Below, in pieces: positions 32,231 to 42,900 of a DNA stretch of 64,000 nt. Position 1 is the first letter of the stretch. Every line of letters begins with the position of its first letter. This DNA is from Xiphophorus maculatus (Eukaryota; Chordata; Actinopteri; Cyprinodontiformes; Poeciliidae). The translations under genes and the position numbers were made by a program. The notes below the pieces were generated by a model. The model saw nothing but the letters and a program-made list of their open reading frames with translations, was not told the origin of the DNA and ran no database searches. The DNA lies in contig NC_036460.1 of the NCBI RefSeq assembly GCF_002775205.1, positions 3,974,056-4,038,055 on the forward strand. The letters are read 5' to 3'.

Positions 32231-32290
32231 TGACTGCAACTTCTGTAGAGAAATCTGTTTGGATGTGTAATCAGAGCTAAGAGTGGTGGG

Positions 32291-33550
32291 ATTGTGATGC
32301 GTTCACTGACTCATTTCTTCCATTCTTGACTTCCAGATTTATCGAATGCTTCATCTTCTGGTGCAGAATTATGAGTCGTGTCTCGTCAATGACGTAAAAG
32401 TTGGACAAAATGTGACATGAGCTTTCTGACTGAAGAGTAGAGGTGCAGAAAAACAATTTGATTCTGTAAAGAATCGTGATTCCTAATCCAGGGAATTTCG
32501 AATTGATTCAAAATGCTCAAAATCGTTCCATCTTAAAAGAGAAGCTAAACTTCAAATCAGCAAATTTGTAATTTTGACAGATAAACTGAGTAGATACAGA
32601 TTCAGAATATAACATGAACATAATTTACTGTATTGTCTCGTAGAATCAAAACAGTTTAAAACAAAACAAATTCAGAATAACATACTGTACATTAAGGTCA
32701 AGATTATAACCAGGAAAATGCAACTGAATAGTTTTGCAAGATGTTAAAAAGTGTTTCTCACTCATATTTGTTTAGGACTCAAACATTAAGTGCAAAACTA
32801 ACAGTCTTTTTTTATGCATTAGTTTTCCAAAATTATTTATTTCATACATGTATCTATATTTATCCTGTGTCTTTATTGATATAAAGAAAATCTTCCTTCC
32901 CAGACTGAGACCCAGTTTCCTCCTGCTCACATTTCCTGTTTGGGTGTTTTTGTCCGTCAGGCTCGGCTGGAGTATCTGCGGGCCAGAACAGGAAAAGAGT
33001 CAATTTACCAAAATACAACTTCCGTTGGACTCTTTCAAAGTAAAGGCTTGTGCAAATCCGTTACAAAGTTAGAGATAAAAGCTGTTTTATTCAGATTGAG
33101 GAGACTAGTGGAAGGGGAGTTTTTCTTTCCTTTGCTGTATCACCAGGACTTTGTGTGTGTGTGTTTCTGTTGGGGAACACTTAGGTGCATTTAGTTGTAT
33201 TTGTGTTTTTCTTTATTATTATTCCTCCCCAAACAGTCTAACTTTATTTAATTGGGTTTTAACTATGTCTCTCAGCTGTAAGGTTTCCAGGGCCGGCATA
33301 AACTTTTACTTTTAATGTGGTCATTTTTGTATAATAAAATAAACTGACTATCTTTGTCCAAAGGAACTTGTGAATCCAATAAACTGTATTTAATTTGCAA
33401 CAGTGCCTCTGATAATTTCACAAACTTATCTGTGTGATCTGGTAAAAAGAGGATTTAAGGTTCTCCACACATAACAGAAACTATACCCAAGGTCACATTA
33501 ACATTGTCAAGCTCAGAGACGTATTGGCACCGTTGTAAATAGAAAAAAGA
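32291..33550. other. Intergenic DNA, AT-rich
   Basis: No gene or complete transposon is recognisable. A short (GT)n at 33154-33165. Open frames at 32848-33194 have no domain I recognise. Confidence 0.5.
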
Positions 33551-33554
33551 GGAG

Positions 33555-33765
33555 TAAGTTTCCACCAAAAAAACCCTGACATTTTGAGATTCATCTCAAA
33601 AAAACTTTCCAAGAAAGAACTTGAAGATTTCTAACTTTGAAAAGTCAAATATTTGCTGCAAAAGAAGAGAAATTCTGTGATTGATCTCAGAATTTGAGAA
33701 AAAACCTTGGTAATTTTGGAGTTTCTGAAGTTGAATATGTGAAAATTAACAAGTCTTTCTAAAAA
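33555..33765. repeat. GAGATTAATCTC-family dispersed repeat, copy 2
   Basis: Core GAGATTCATCTC at 33586-33597, flanked by AAAACTTTCCAAGAAAGAAC and CTGTGATTGATCTCAGAATT. See other copies at 26,740, 39,235 and 51,030. Confidence 0.65.
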
Positions 33766-33949
33766 AAATTTTTTTTGGGTGGAAATGTGATAAATCTATA
33801 ATATAAGAGTTTCACTTTCTAAGATGACTGACGTCTTAGACTGAAGCCATTTAAGGCTCCATAACTTTAAATCCAAATAAGCTGCTGGTGGGGAAACCCC
33901 ATTCCTTACATGTGCGGGAGCTTTTGGTGTTGCCAGGTAACCGGACTGA

Positions 33950-34498
33950 TGTGTAACTTTTTTAAAAGAATATACTTTTTTTTTTTTACATATTTTTTAA
34001 AACTGTCACCATGTTGTGACAGTTTATGAAACAGATAATCTGTGACAAGACCAATTTCCTCCACCTGAGCTACTAGTGTCAGAAGAAATGCACCACTCCT
34101 GACCAAAAACAACCAATCAGAGTCAGGAGGTGGGCCTTAGTGCTGTCAATCAACTTCATGTACTCGCTGCTATATGTGCTACCAACTGGCCATTTTAGGA
34201 ATGGCCACCATTGGTGGCTATGTTAACTAGCCTTAGCATTCACAACAAGATCTGCTGATAGGAAATAGCTGTGAAGATAGCAGACAGGAAAGGGGGATGG
34301 GCAGCGCCACACAAGATTGTGCTTGACAGCGCCAAGACCCGCCTCTCATTGGTTGTTTCTAGTTAGCACTGGGAGAAGGCAGAGGAGCTAAAAAAAATTT
34401 CACAGATAATCTGTCTCATACAATACTGTTACAACAGAGTGATAGTTTCAACAAATATGTAAAAAAATATACTTTTTAATAAAAGTTACTGCAGCTTT
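33950..34498. repeat. MITE with ~95-bp imperfect terminal inverted repeats
   Basis: The left arm (33952-34048: GTAACTTTTTTAAAAG ... AACAGATAATCTGTGA) and the right arm (about 34398-34490: TCACAGATAATCTG ... CTTTTTAATAAAAGTTAC) are inverted copies. The inner ~350 bp is unrelated and non-coding. The structure is that of a non-autonomous DNA transposon; the superfamily is not determined because I could not fix a target duplication. Confidence 0.75.
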
Positions 34499-34571
34499 AA
34501 GTGAGTGAGTGAAACTTCTCATTAGAGCTGTAAAACTTTACTCAGTCAATGATGCAAGACAGGAAAGAGAC

Positions 34572-34577
34572 TTTATT
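34572..34577 (-). terminator. Candidate polyadenylation signal of blvrb
   Basis: AATAAA on the minus strand, about 270 bases after the blvrb stop codon. It is the only canonical hexamer I see in that 3' region before the upstream repeats. Confidence 0.5.
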
Positions 34578-34846
34578 ATCAACAGCTGTAAAATGAATCC
34601 AGAGCAGGATAAAAGCATCATATGTTGTAAAGTTTGGTAACAAGATGAAATCTTGTGCTATGGCTGTTAAAGACAAGAAAACAAAAATATCTGAAGCATG
34701 TTTTGCTTATTTACCAATAAAAGAGATGGAATTCATTTCAAAAATCAAAAACAGCCCTTGATTTATGTGTTAATGTTCCCTTTTCTATTTAGTTTTTTAG
34801 TGTAAATAGTAAAAAATTGGAAGCATCTGCAGAGAGTTTTCTGGGA

Positions 34847-37800
34847 TTATTTGTATTCTCCCCAGACTCCCACAGTCTTTCTGTCCCACTCCGATGTGGA
34901 CAGACACTTGACAAAGAAATGTCCCAGATCGTGCTTGGAGATGGCTCGTCCTTTAAGCATGTTTTCTGTCGCCATGTAGCGCTCCGTCAGAGGAAGGTCG
35001 CCTGCAGAAAACCCAAACAAGTTACAACTTTTTATCAGCATACACAGAAATAAAATCCTATCATTTAAAGGAGGAAAGTTCCTGCTAAATACTGCTTTTC
35101 TACTGACTGGCAATGTGAGGAGGCATAACAGCCACGTAGTCGAGCCCGGACGTTTTCAGAACCGTGTACATCCGGTCATGATCCTCCGTCACTGGGACCA
35201 GACGAGGCGGGACTTTGGCGCGATCCCACAGGAGGAACGCTGAGTGGGAAATAAACGGGATGTTGTGATAAATATAAAAATTAAGATATCATGTTTTTCT
35301 TGTTAAATCCACCCACATTAGCTAATAAACGGCTTCTTTAAGCCTCTTACCTGACATGCAGCCGATGACTTTGCGGATTCCTCGTGCCTTCATGGCCTCC
35401 ATGATGTTCTTGGTGCCTTCAGACATCATGGTGGTTGGGCCTAATTGGCAAAAATACCATCAGTTTGTTACTGCAATAATAAATATATGCAAATCTGATC
35501 TTAAATGTATAAAAACAACAGATTTTTTGCTGATTTTTTTTTTTTCTTTTTCTTTTTGCACAAATTCAGTAAAGATGAACATCCTGTGACTCAACCAGCG
35601 TTACCTTTAGCAGACGTTTTTCTATACAAGGATAAATAAATGAGAGGCCCCAGGATGGAACCTTGGGGAACCCCGCTTGTGATTTTCATCTACTCTGCTG
35701 AAAAGTTACCTACTGGCACAAAGAAGTCCCTTTTCTTTAGATGGGATCCGAAATAGTCAGAGAGAGTCTGTGTTAGAATATTATCTTACATAAACCAAAA
35801 GGACAAACGTGACCCATAGTGACTAACTTGCAGTATTATACCCTGAAAACAGTTTCCTGGACATGCAAAAGTGTCATAAAATAAACTTGTTGCAGGAAAG
35901 AATTGCACAATGTGAAGAAAGAAAAATGCACACTAACCAGTTCATGGAGAAAAAACAATGTTTCAGTAGGAAATGTTTCAGCTGAACAATCACAAAAAGT
36001 TCACCATTTACATGAAAAACATTCTTTGAATTTTTCACCTAATTTTCTATCCTGTTTGCCTTTTAAAACATTTAGCAGCTTAACTCTTTTTTATTTTATT
36101 TTTGTCCTACAAATTCTGCCAAAAACTTACATGACAATATATATTTTTAAAAAATTCAAATCAGTAAATAAAATGTAAGTAATCCAAACTGGTGCTTAAT
36201 TATAATATTTTAAAAATATTTTATGAGAAATTATTTACTTATTATTTAATTAGATTTTAAAGTGCTGGTAAATTGTCTAAATAAGTTATTTAGGGTTCTA
36301 ACTTTGTTCCTGTGTGAATTCTTACATTTTTCTGCAATTCTTTTAGTTCAGCATGACTTTGAATAAAACCGTCTCACGACCAGCCTCTTCGGTCAAATGG
36401 TTATTTTATGTCTTGGTACAATTTTAACTCTTTTGGTAATCTGACATTTTGTCTAGCAAAATGCTATATTCATAAACAAAGTGCTAAGATCATCCCAGAT
36501 TTTAACATCTTTTAAAATCTGACTTCCAACTATACTTACAATCTCTGAAATGTATTTAAACATTTCAGACTGACTGAAATATTAATGGAAAAATATTGAT
36601 CCCCTTGTTTACTTTTATTATTATTATTATTATTATTTATCAGTTATGCTTTTGTGTTTCCATGTCTAAATCTACTTCTGCTATTGCCATAGGTTCTTGG
36701 CACAACTTCGTCACTTTGGGAATAAAAGCGCTGCGCTCTCTCCCTCCCCACCGCTTTCAAGCGTTGCCATGGCGACTCTTGTGCATTACTAAGTTTTTCA
36801 AATGTGTGATTCATTCATCATGTGGATTATAAAAGTCTCCAATAACACATAAAAACGTAGCTAGATTTATTGCTAGTTGTTGTATTTGAAAAAAAAAAAG
36901 TCGCTTTAGGGGTTTGAAAAGTCTCTAAGTGACAAAGTCGATACGTTTTCGCCAGTGACGCTCATCCCCACACGCCGCCATTCCTATTGGCTCCGCCCAC
37001 TTTTCTGGAATTTTTCTAAATTTGCCGGGGGCGGGGCTTAGCTTTCAGAGCGGGGTTAGCTACACTTTAATCATGGAAGTCTGCAAACAAAGGTTACCCC
37101 ATACCGGTCTTTCATTTATGGATACAAATATTTCAGATTTATTTTTGAGAAGCCTTACTGAGGTCACTCCTGGTTCCCAGGATGATGATGACTGCGTCCT
37201 GGCCTTCCAGAGTCTTCCTCACGTCGTCTTTATTCAGGACGTCACCCACCACCACTCTGGACGCCTTGTGGTCCGCCGGCAGCTTGGATGCGTCCCGCAC
37301 CAGGACGGTCACGCTGTATCCTGGTGAAAAACAAAACAAACAGGAAACAATTAAAATCAGAAACGGTCAAAGTCGGGTATTTACGGATGCTGCCGATCCA
37401 TTACCGAGTTTGAGCTCGATAATGGAGCTCAAACTCCATTACCGAGGAGTTTGAGCTCCTCAGAGGTAATGGAGTTTGAGCTCAAAATCCTTTTGAGAAC
37501 AAAAATGTCTCTAAATGTGAATAGCTTCACTTTATTCAACTGTAACTTGTGTAACAAAAAATCGAAAAAGACGTTTAACTTCACCAGTAACGCCCCAAGA
37601 ATCCCACCCTTTGTGTTCAGGCGAGATAGAGAACAGCTTTCTACTATCGCGTTATTATGACTCGGCAAAACGCCGACCTAACGGTTGACATGACTCAGCA
37701 GAATTCACGGTGAGCAGAAGGAAATGGAAATGCTGCTAAAATGACACTTTTCTCATCATAAGACACACGTTTGCGATTTTACAACATCCTGTAAAATGCT

Positions 37801-38550
37801 TGTAGACCTTTGGACTCACATTTGTTGTAAGAATAAATAAATAAAAGGTTACATAATATACGTGCAACCTGATTGGTTGAGAAAGTAAAGTAGATCAAGC
37901 TAAAAAAATATATATTTTCAGTTCCAACAAGTCGAGTGAAAGTCTATTTCACATTTAATTCAAAATGCAAATCAGTTAAATATTATTATATTGTGAAAAT
38001 GTTTAGCCTTGCCAATCATTTCTATTTGAACTTTGGTTTTTTTGTATTTATTCCTTTAAAGAAGCAAAATTCTTCATATTATTTTCAGTGAGACAAAAAA
38101 AAAATTACACGCACTATTAATGTGTTTATGTCAAAAATTGCATTAAAAGTGAACTTTTTCATGGAATCATTTTTTTAACTGTATATCTTATTATTTTTGT
38201 ACATATAAGAATGATTGTATCTGAATAGTAAAACTGGTTATTAAATTATGTTAAAATGAATCTTTGAAGGAAGAATAAATAGGTTTTTTATGAGATTTTT
38301 ATGTACTCTTATTTAAAAAAAAAAAAAATCCGTTCACAGACGCACGTTTCTGACGCACTTTTGAATGGAAAACATGAGATAAATAAACAAACTCCCGGCA
38401 GCCTGTTTAGTAAACGTCCACACGTCCCTCCGTCATTCCCGGTCGCTTCTCCCCGCAAAGCTCACCTGCAGCCACGGCTTGCGGCAGCGTCGCCAGCCCG
38501 GTCATTCCCGTGGCTCCAAATATCGCGACATTCTTTATGGACTCCGACAT
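34847..38550 (-). CDS. blvrb: Biliverdin reductase B / NADPH flavin reductase, 5 exons, intact
   Basis: The coding exons, 5' to 3', are 38466-38550, 37159-37320, 35351-35440, 35108-35239 and 34847-35001: 624 nt, 207 codons with stop removed, GT/AG borders throughout. The enzyme uses NADPH to reduce flavins, biliverdin IXbeta and other substrates in the cytosol, chiefly in red cells and liver. The dinucleotide-binding glycine motif GATGMTG is residues 12-18. Other landmarks are [53 protein letters not shown] and SKHDLGHF. The length equals the family norm (about 206). The start is the only in-frame ATG before the GATGMTG fold. It is head-to-head with sptbn4. Intron 1 holds a perfect 19-bp inverted repeat. 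Confidence 0.96.
35441..37158. other. blvrb intron 2
   Basis: Intronic AT-rich DNA with a short (ATT)n run (36617-36638). At 36762-36775 there is GTTGCCATGGCGAC, which resembles a strong RFX X-box; its neighbourhood (36700-36800) is GC-richer than the rest. No exon is seen. Confidence 0.5.
37425..37483. repeat. Perfect 19-bp inverted repeat in blvrb intron 1
   Basis: GAGCTCAAACTCCATTACC (37425-37443) and its exact reverse complement (37465-37483) flank a 21-nt loop that itself contains the smaller palindrome GAGGAG...CTCCTC. Nearby 37405-37424 carries a partial third copy of the same word. Confidence 0.95.
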
Positions 38551-39640
38551 TATTTGAACTGGACGAGATTACGACACAGCCGCTATCTGACCGAAGAACA
38601 GCTAAGTTTAGTGTTAAAAACATAAAGAAAGGCGTTTTATAAAGTCCTACAGAAACACTTCCGCCGCACAGACTCCGCCCTCCTGAAGATTTAAAGGAGC
38701 AGCGCAGATTTTCCCCGCTTCATTAACTTTTATTACACCATTACGATCATATTTAGTAGGAAACATTTTTCTACAATCTGAAAACTGACTGTCTTTTTAA
38801 AGTTTAGAATCATCACTACAGAGGAAAAATTGTTCTGAGACCAAGCCGGCCCAAGGCATAAGAAAACAAGGCACCGAACCTCTAGTTTTATAAATGCCTG
38901 AGGTGTAGCTAAAACTATAGATCTAAAATGTTTAGATTTGTCTGTAAAATGTAAGATTTAGAGAATCTGGCAGGTTTACTTTTTAAACTTGTTCATTATT
39001 AATTTGTAAATGTTAGTTTTAAGATAATTATTTATATTGAAGATGTAGCTACACACTTAATATTTAGCCAGAAAGCTATATGTTTAGGCTAAACCATATT
39101 TCCAAACAAAATATTGAGTTTTAAAGCCAAATTTCAAGCTCCAAACTAAATTCTTAGACTATGTAGCTTCAAACAATTTAGTTAAAAGCTAAATATTTAA
39201 CTTGGCAACTAAATATTTAACTATTTATGTGTTGAAAACTAGAAGTCAAATTTTTACTTTTGAAACTCTGAAATTTCCAATTTATTTCTTGAAAATTTCT
39301 GAGATTAATCTCAAAATTTCTGATAATTTTTCTAGCAAGTTTTCACCTTCAAATTCAGAAAAATCCTTTTTTTCTAGAATATTTCTGAGATTAATCTCTA
39401 GAATTTCTCAAAATATTATAGCTAATTTTCCACTTTCTGAGTTCTTTTGTTGTTTATTTAATGGTGAGCTTTTTTTGGCGGTCATTTTCTCAATTTTGTT
39501 TTCTATTTTTAAGACCCTTATACAAACTGACAATATGTGTGTAAAAAAGAAAGAAAGAGGATTTCGGGTGAAGTGCGCCCCCTGGTGGCTGCTGGTATAA
39601 TTGTACTATTCTCTCTCTCTCTCTCCGCACTGATGCTGCT
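38551..39640. promoter_or_regulatory. Intergenic region between divergent blvrb and sptbn4
   Basis: About 1.1-1.4 kb lies between the blvrb start and the GC-rich sptbn4 first exon. The blvrb side (38640-38720) is GC-richer; the sptbn4 side is GC-rich from 39650. The middle (39235-39445) is occupied by a copy of the GAGATTAATCTC repeat. A shared or paired promoter is inferred from head-to-head layout, not from identified elements. Confidence 0.5.
39235..39445. repeat. GAGATTAATCTC-family dispersed repeat, copy 3
   Basis: Perfect 12-bp palindrome at 39301-39312 and again at 39387-39398, with TTCTAGCAAG/AATTTC surroundings shared with the copies at 26,740, 33,555 and 51,030. Confidence 0.75.
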
Positions 39641-39649
39641 ATTTCTCTC

Positions 39650-39946
39650 CAGCATTACCGGCGGAGAGGAGGAGGAGGAGGAAGAGGAGGACGGAGCGGC
39701 TGTGTCAGGTGGAAGCGCAGGACCTCTATGGAGGATATCATCATCGCTCTCCACCGACTGCACCTCCCGGCCGGCGTCTCCCGCTGCTGCGGCCGCATTG
39801 TCCCCGCGCCGCACGCTCCGTGCGTTTGTCCCGATGAAGCGTTTCCTGCGGTAGAGGGGAAGACCGAGCCTCCCCCCCCGCATTCATCCCCGCTCCGCTT
39901 ATCGATCCGAACCCGAGCAAGCAGCAGTCCGAGGGCGAATCTAACG
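39650..39946 (+). promoter_or_regulatory. sptbn4: Probable sptbn4 non-coding first exon and CpG-rich promoter
   Basis: A CpG-rich block with polypurine GGAGGAGGAGG (39665-39690), unusually GC-rich for this window, ends at an excellent donor ACG|GTAAGG (39946/39947). The first coding exon of sptbn4 has an acceptor 13 nt before its ATG, so at least one upstream non-coding exon must exist; this is the best candidate. The exact transcription start is unknown. Open frames here are incidental. Confidence 0.6.
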
Positions 39947-42900
39947 GTAAGGCCCCAACATTTCACGGCGTGGCTTTTTAAAAATATATATATTTTAATT
40001 ATTATTTTTACTGTGTCATTCCTTGCGTGTGAGGAAGGACTCGAGGTGCGGGGTGTTTGTTTTTTTTTATTGCAGGGAAGCCGGCCTGCATTTGGGTGCA
40101 GGTTACCGCAGTGATCCGGTGGATTGGACGCGCTGTTTGACGTGTGTTACACATGTGTTACGTGATCCACGCGTGGAAATAATTCACACGCGTTGGCCGG
40201 CTGTTTTTGATCGTCTTATTTGTGAATAGAAACAGATTGAAGAGCAGAATGGCGGCGTAGTTCGTGGAGTTTTGTCGTGTTGCTGCATCTTTTTGGGCTC
40301 CTTTAAGGCCTTCAACTTGCTGTGGTGCTCAGTGCGTTACTTTATATTAGTTTGGTATCAACTATTGGATATCGTCCTGCAGCACGTTAACAGCGTGAGC
40401 GCATTTACAGAGGAAACAGTTAACAACAGGGGTGTCCAAGGTGTGGTGAAAGGACCATTTGCAACCCATGGACTGATTTTGTGTGGTTCATGAAACAAAT
40501 TTTCACCAGGAGACTTTATATGTATTGAAAATTACTTAGTCAAATTCATTGTCATAGAGAAAATATTACAAAATGTTACAAAAATGCAAAGTGATTGTCT
40601 TTTAAACTGCCAATATTATATCAAATCAAAATTATTTTAGCATTTATCACAGTACACTGCAAATACACAAGTAACTTTCTGAGATTTATCTCAAAACTTC
40701 TGAAGAAACGCAACTTTCTTAGCACACTTGAAAAAAGATAAAACTAACTTACAAGTAACTTTTCGGGAACAATATGATATTCATTGGTAGATTATTTCCC
40801 TTATAACCATCAATATTAAGGAAGCTGAAAAGCTACTTGTAAGTTATTTTTGGGTAACACTTTATTTGACAGGTTGTGAGTAAGATGGTCATAACACCCG
40901 TCATAAACATGACATAACACCTGTCACGAACATGAACAAGTCTTCATGAATATTTATGACTGTTGTCATAAAGTGTCATTCGGTAAATCAGGACACTTTT
41001 AATACAAAGTTGACATTATTCAAAATGTCTTTGTTATGACAACTTGACATTAACCAAGAAATCATGATCTGACATAAATCTGTTATAAAAGTATTACTGA
41101 TTAAACTTTAAAAATTATGCAGATTTATGTTATTAAAGCTAAAGTTTAATCAGTAATACTTTTATAACAAATTTATGTCAGATCATGTTTTCTTGAATAA
41201 TGTCAACTTTGTATTAAAAGTGTCCTGATTTACTGAATGACACTTTATGACAAAAGTCATAAATATTCATGAAGACTTATTCATGTTCATGACAGGTGCT
41301 ATGTCATGTTTATGACGGGTGTTATGACAGTCTTATTCACAACCCGCCAAATAAAGTGTTACCTATTTTTGTCTTATTTCAACTTTAATAAGATATTTGC
41401 ACTAGAAAATATATAAAATACTTGGTAAGATTTTGTGTTTTTGCAGTGTATAATTTTATTCCCTCATCAAAAGCAGACCTGGAGTGTTGCTTTTGATTCA
41501 GCTCCTCTTTCCGCCTCAAAGAGTGCGCCATCCCAGCTCCTCCAGACTAGCGGCAGCAGCAATTAGCAAAAAACTGGTGGAACTGTGAGCGATAACCTTT
41601 TAAACCAACCACTTCTCAGTCCAGTGCTCCTAAGAGCACAAGTTGTAAATAGCATAATGGGGAGCATTGTTGTGATGGTTGAAGTTTGTGATGTTGGAGT
41701 TTCTGAAAGAGCTGTAGCTTCTTAAAGAAACAGCAGCCCAATTTTAAGGCGCCAAATTGCAAAGTCACGTTTCTGTATAAGTCATGTTTCATGTATGAAG
41801 CTTTCTTATAGAAACTAAAAGTAGCATAGTTACCTGATTGTGATTGTTCAAATGGATATGTGAACGCCAAGTGGGACAGAGACCGCTCCGATATCAGGAA
41901 GTGGACAATGGCGCAGGGCATTCTGGGTAAAAACAACCAAAACAAAGATGCTAGCTTAGCACTAGTGGGCGAAATGACTCGTGGTCTTTAGCCAAAGACT
42001 AAAGAGAAATCCTACAACCGCTAAAACCAGACGCTACTCCATTTTTGTTTACATTTTGTGAAGAAGGAATATGCGCTCAGGGTCTTCTTCAGAGGTTTTT
42101 GTGTAATTTTCTTCAGTGGTTCTTGGTGCAGAACCCCCACGGGCGAGGAGGGGAACAGCTTTGACACAGTTCAGTGTGAAAGTGAACTGCAGCAGCTGAA
42201 AATGTAATAAATGTTGCAACTTTGGTCACAGTCAAACAGAGTTCACTGAACTATCAGCTGGGAAAACACCCTTATTATTCTTTTAATTAATTTCTTAATC
42301 TTTGTAACGTACAGTAAGTGTTTTGGACTATATTTTTTTTCTCAGATTTGTTTTTTAATTGAGCCAGAAGAAAACTGGAAGCATTTCTCTTAGCAAGGCA
42401 AAAGTTAATAAAACTGACTGAAAAGTGAATTTAGAACAAATTAGCTGGAACCTCAATCAGACATGAGATATTTTTTCTGAACATGGATTTAAAGGAAAAC
42501 TGCATCTAATGTTCTCCGTCAAACCTGAGGCTTTCACAGAACAGCTGACACTGAATTACACACTTTAGAAAGTAAGATGACTTCTGAAGTTCTAATTTGT
42601 GCAAAGAAGGCTGAATATAAATGCATTCAGACTTTTCATATTTTTATTTGTAAAAGATGAATGATATGAATCAATTTTCTTCCACTCAACAATTTTTTGC
42701 ACTTGTTTTTGGTTGCGTCACATAAAATCACAACAATATGCCCTTAAAAAATAAGTTCAAGCCGTATGAGACTTTTGCAAGGCACTGTCTATGATAATAG
42801 TTAAATAAAACACCAATATCTGATATGACTTTTGGCACTGGTGGCACCGCTAACTTAAAAGTTAGTAGTGCTAACACTAAGGTGCTATGCTAACATGGTA

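Larger units (their letters stand above)
27680..32290 (+). mobile_element. L1-clade LINE, nearly full length but degraded
   Basis: From about 27688 (CTGGACTTCCGGGAAGGC) to about 32290. ORF1 carries a coiled coil and an RRM-like region. ORF2 carries an apurinic-like endonuclease (NIYAPNEDDPSFF, GGDFN, SDHGPV), then RT (PGVDGFPAEFYKHF, YRPISLL, RQGCPLSPLLF, YADDIILYI) and a C-terminal region. Numerous frameshifts and stops interrupt both. A two-ORF layout with an ORF1 RRM and N-terminal endonuclease is diagnostic of the L1 clade. It may belong to the Swimmer-like fish group, which I cannot prove by eye. It lies between the SRCR gene and blvrb. Confidence 0.92.

Noticed and set aside
39728-40229. 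Open frames of 128 and 68 codons in the GC-rich block
   Set aside because: CpG-rich promoter/5' UTR sequence gives chance frames; the donor at 39946/39947 cuts through them and no homology is seen.
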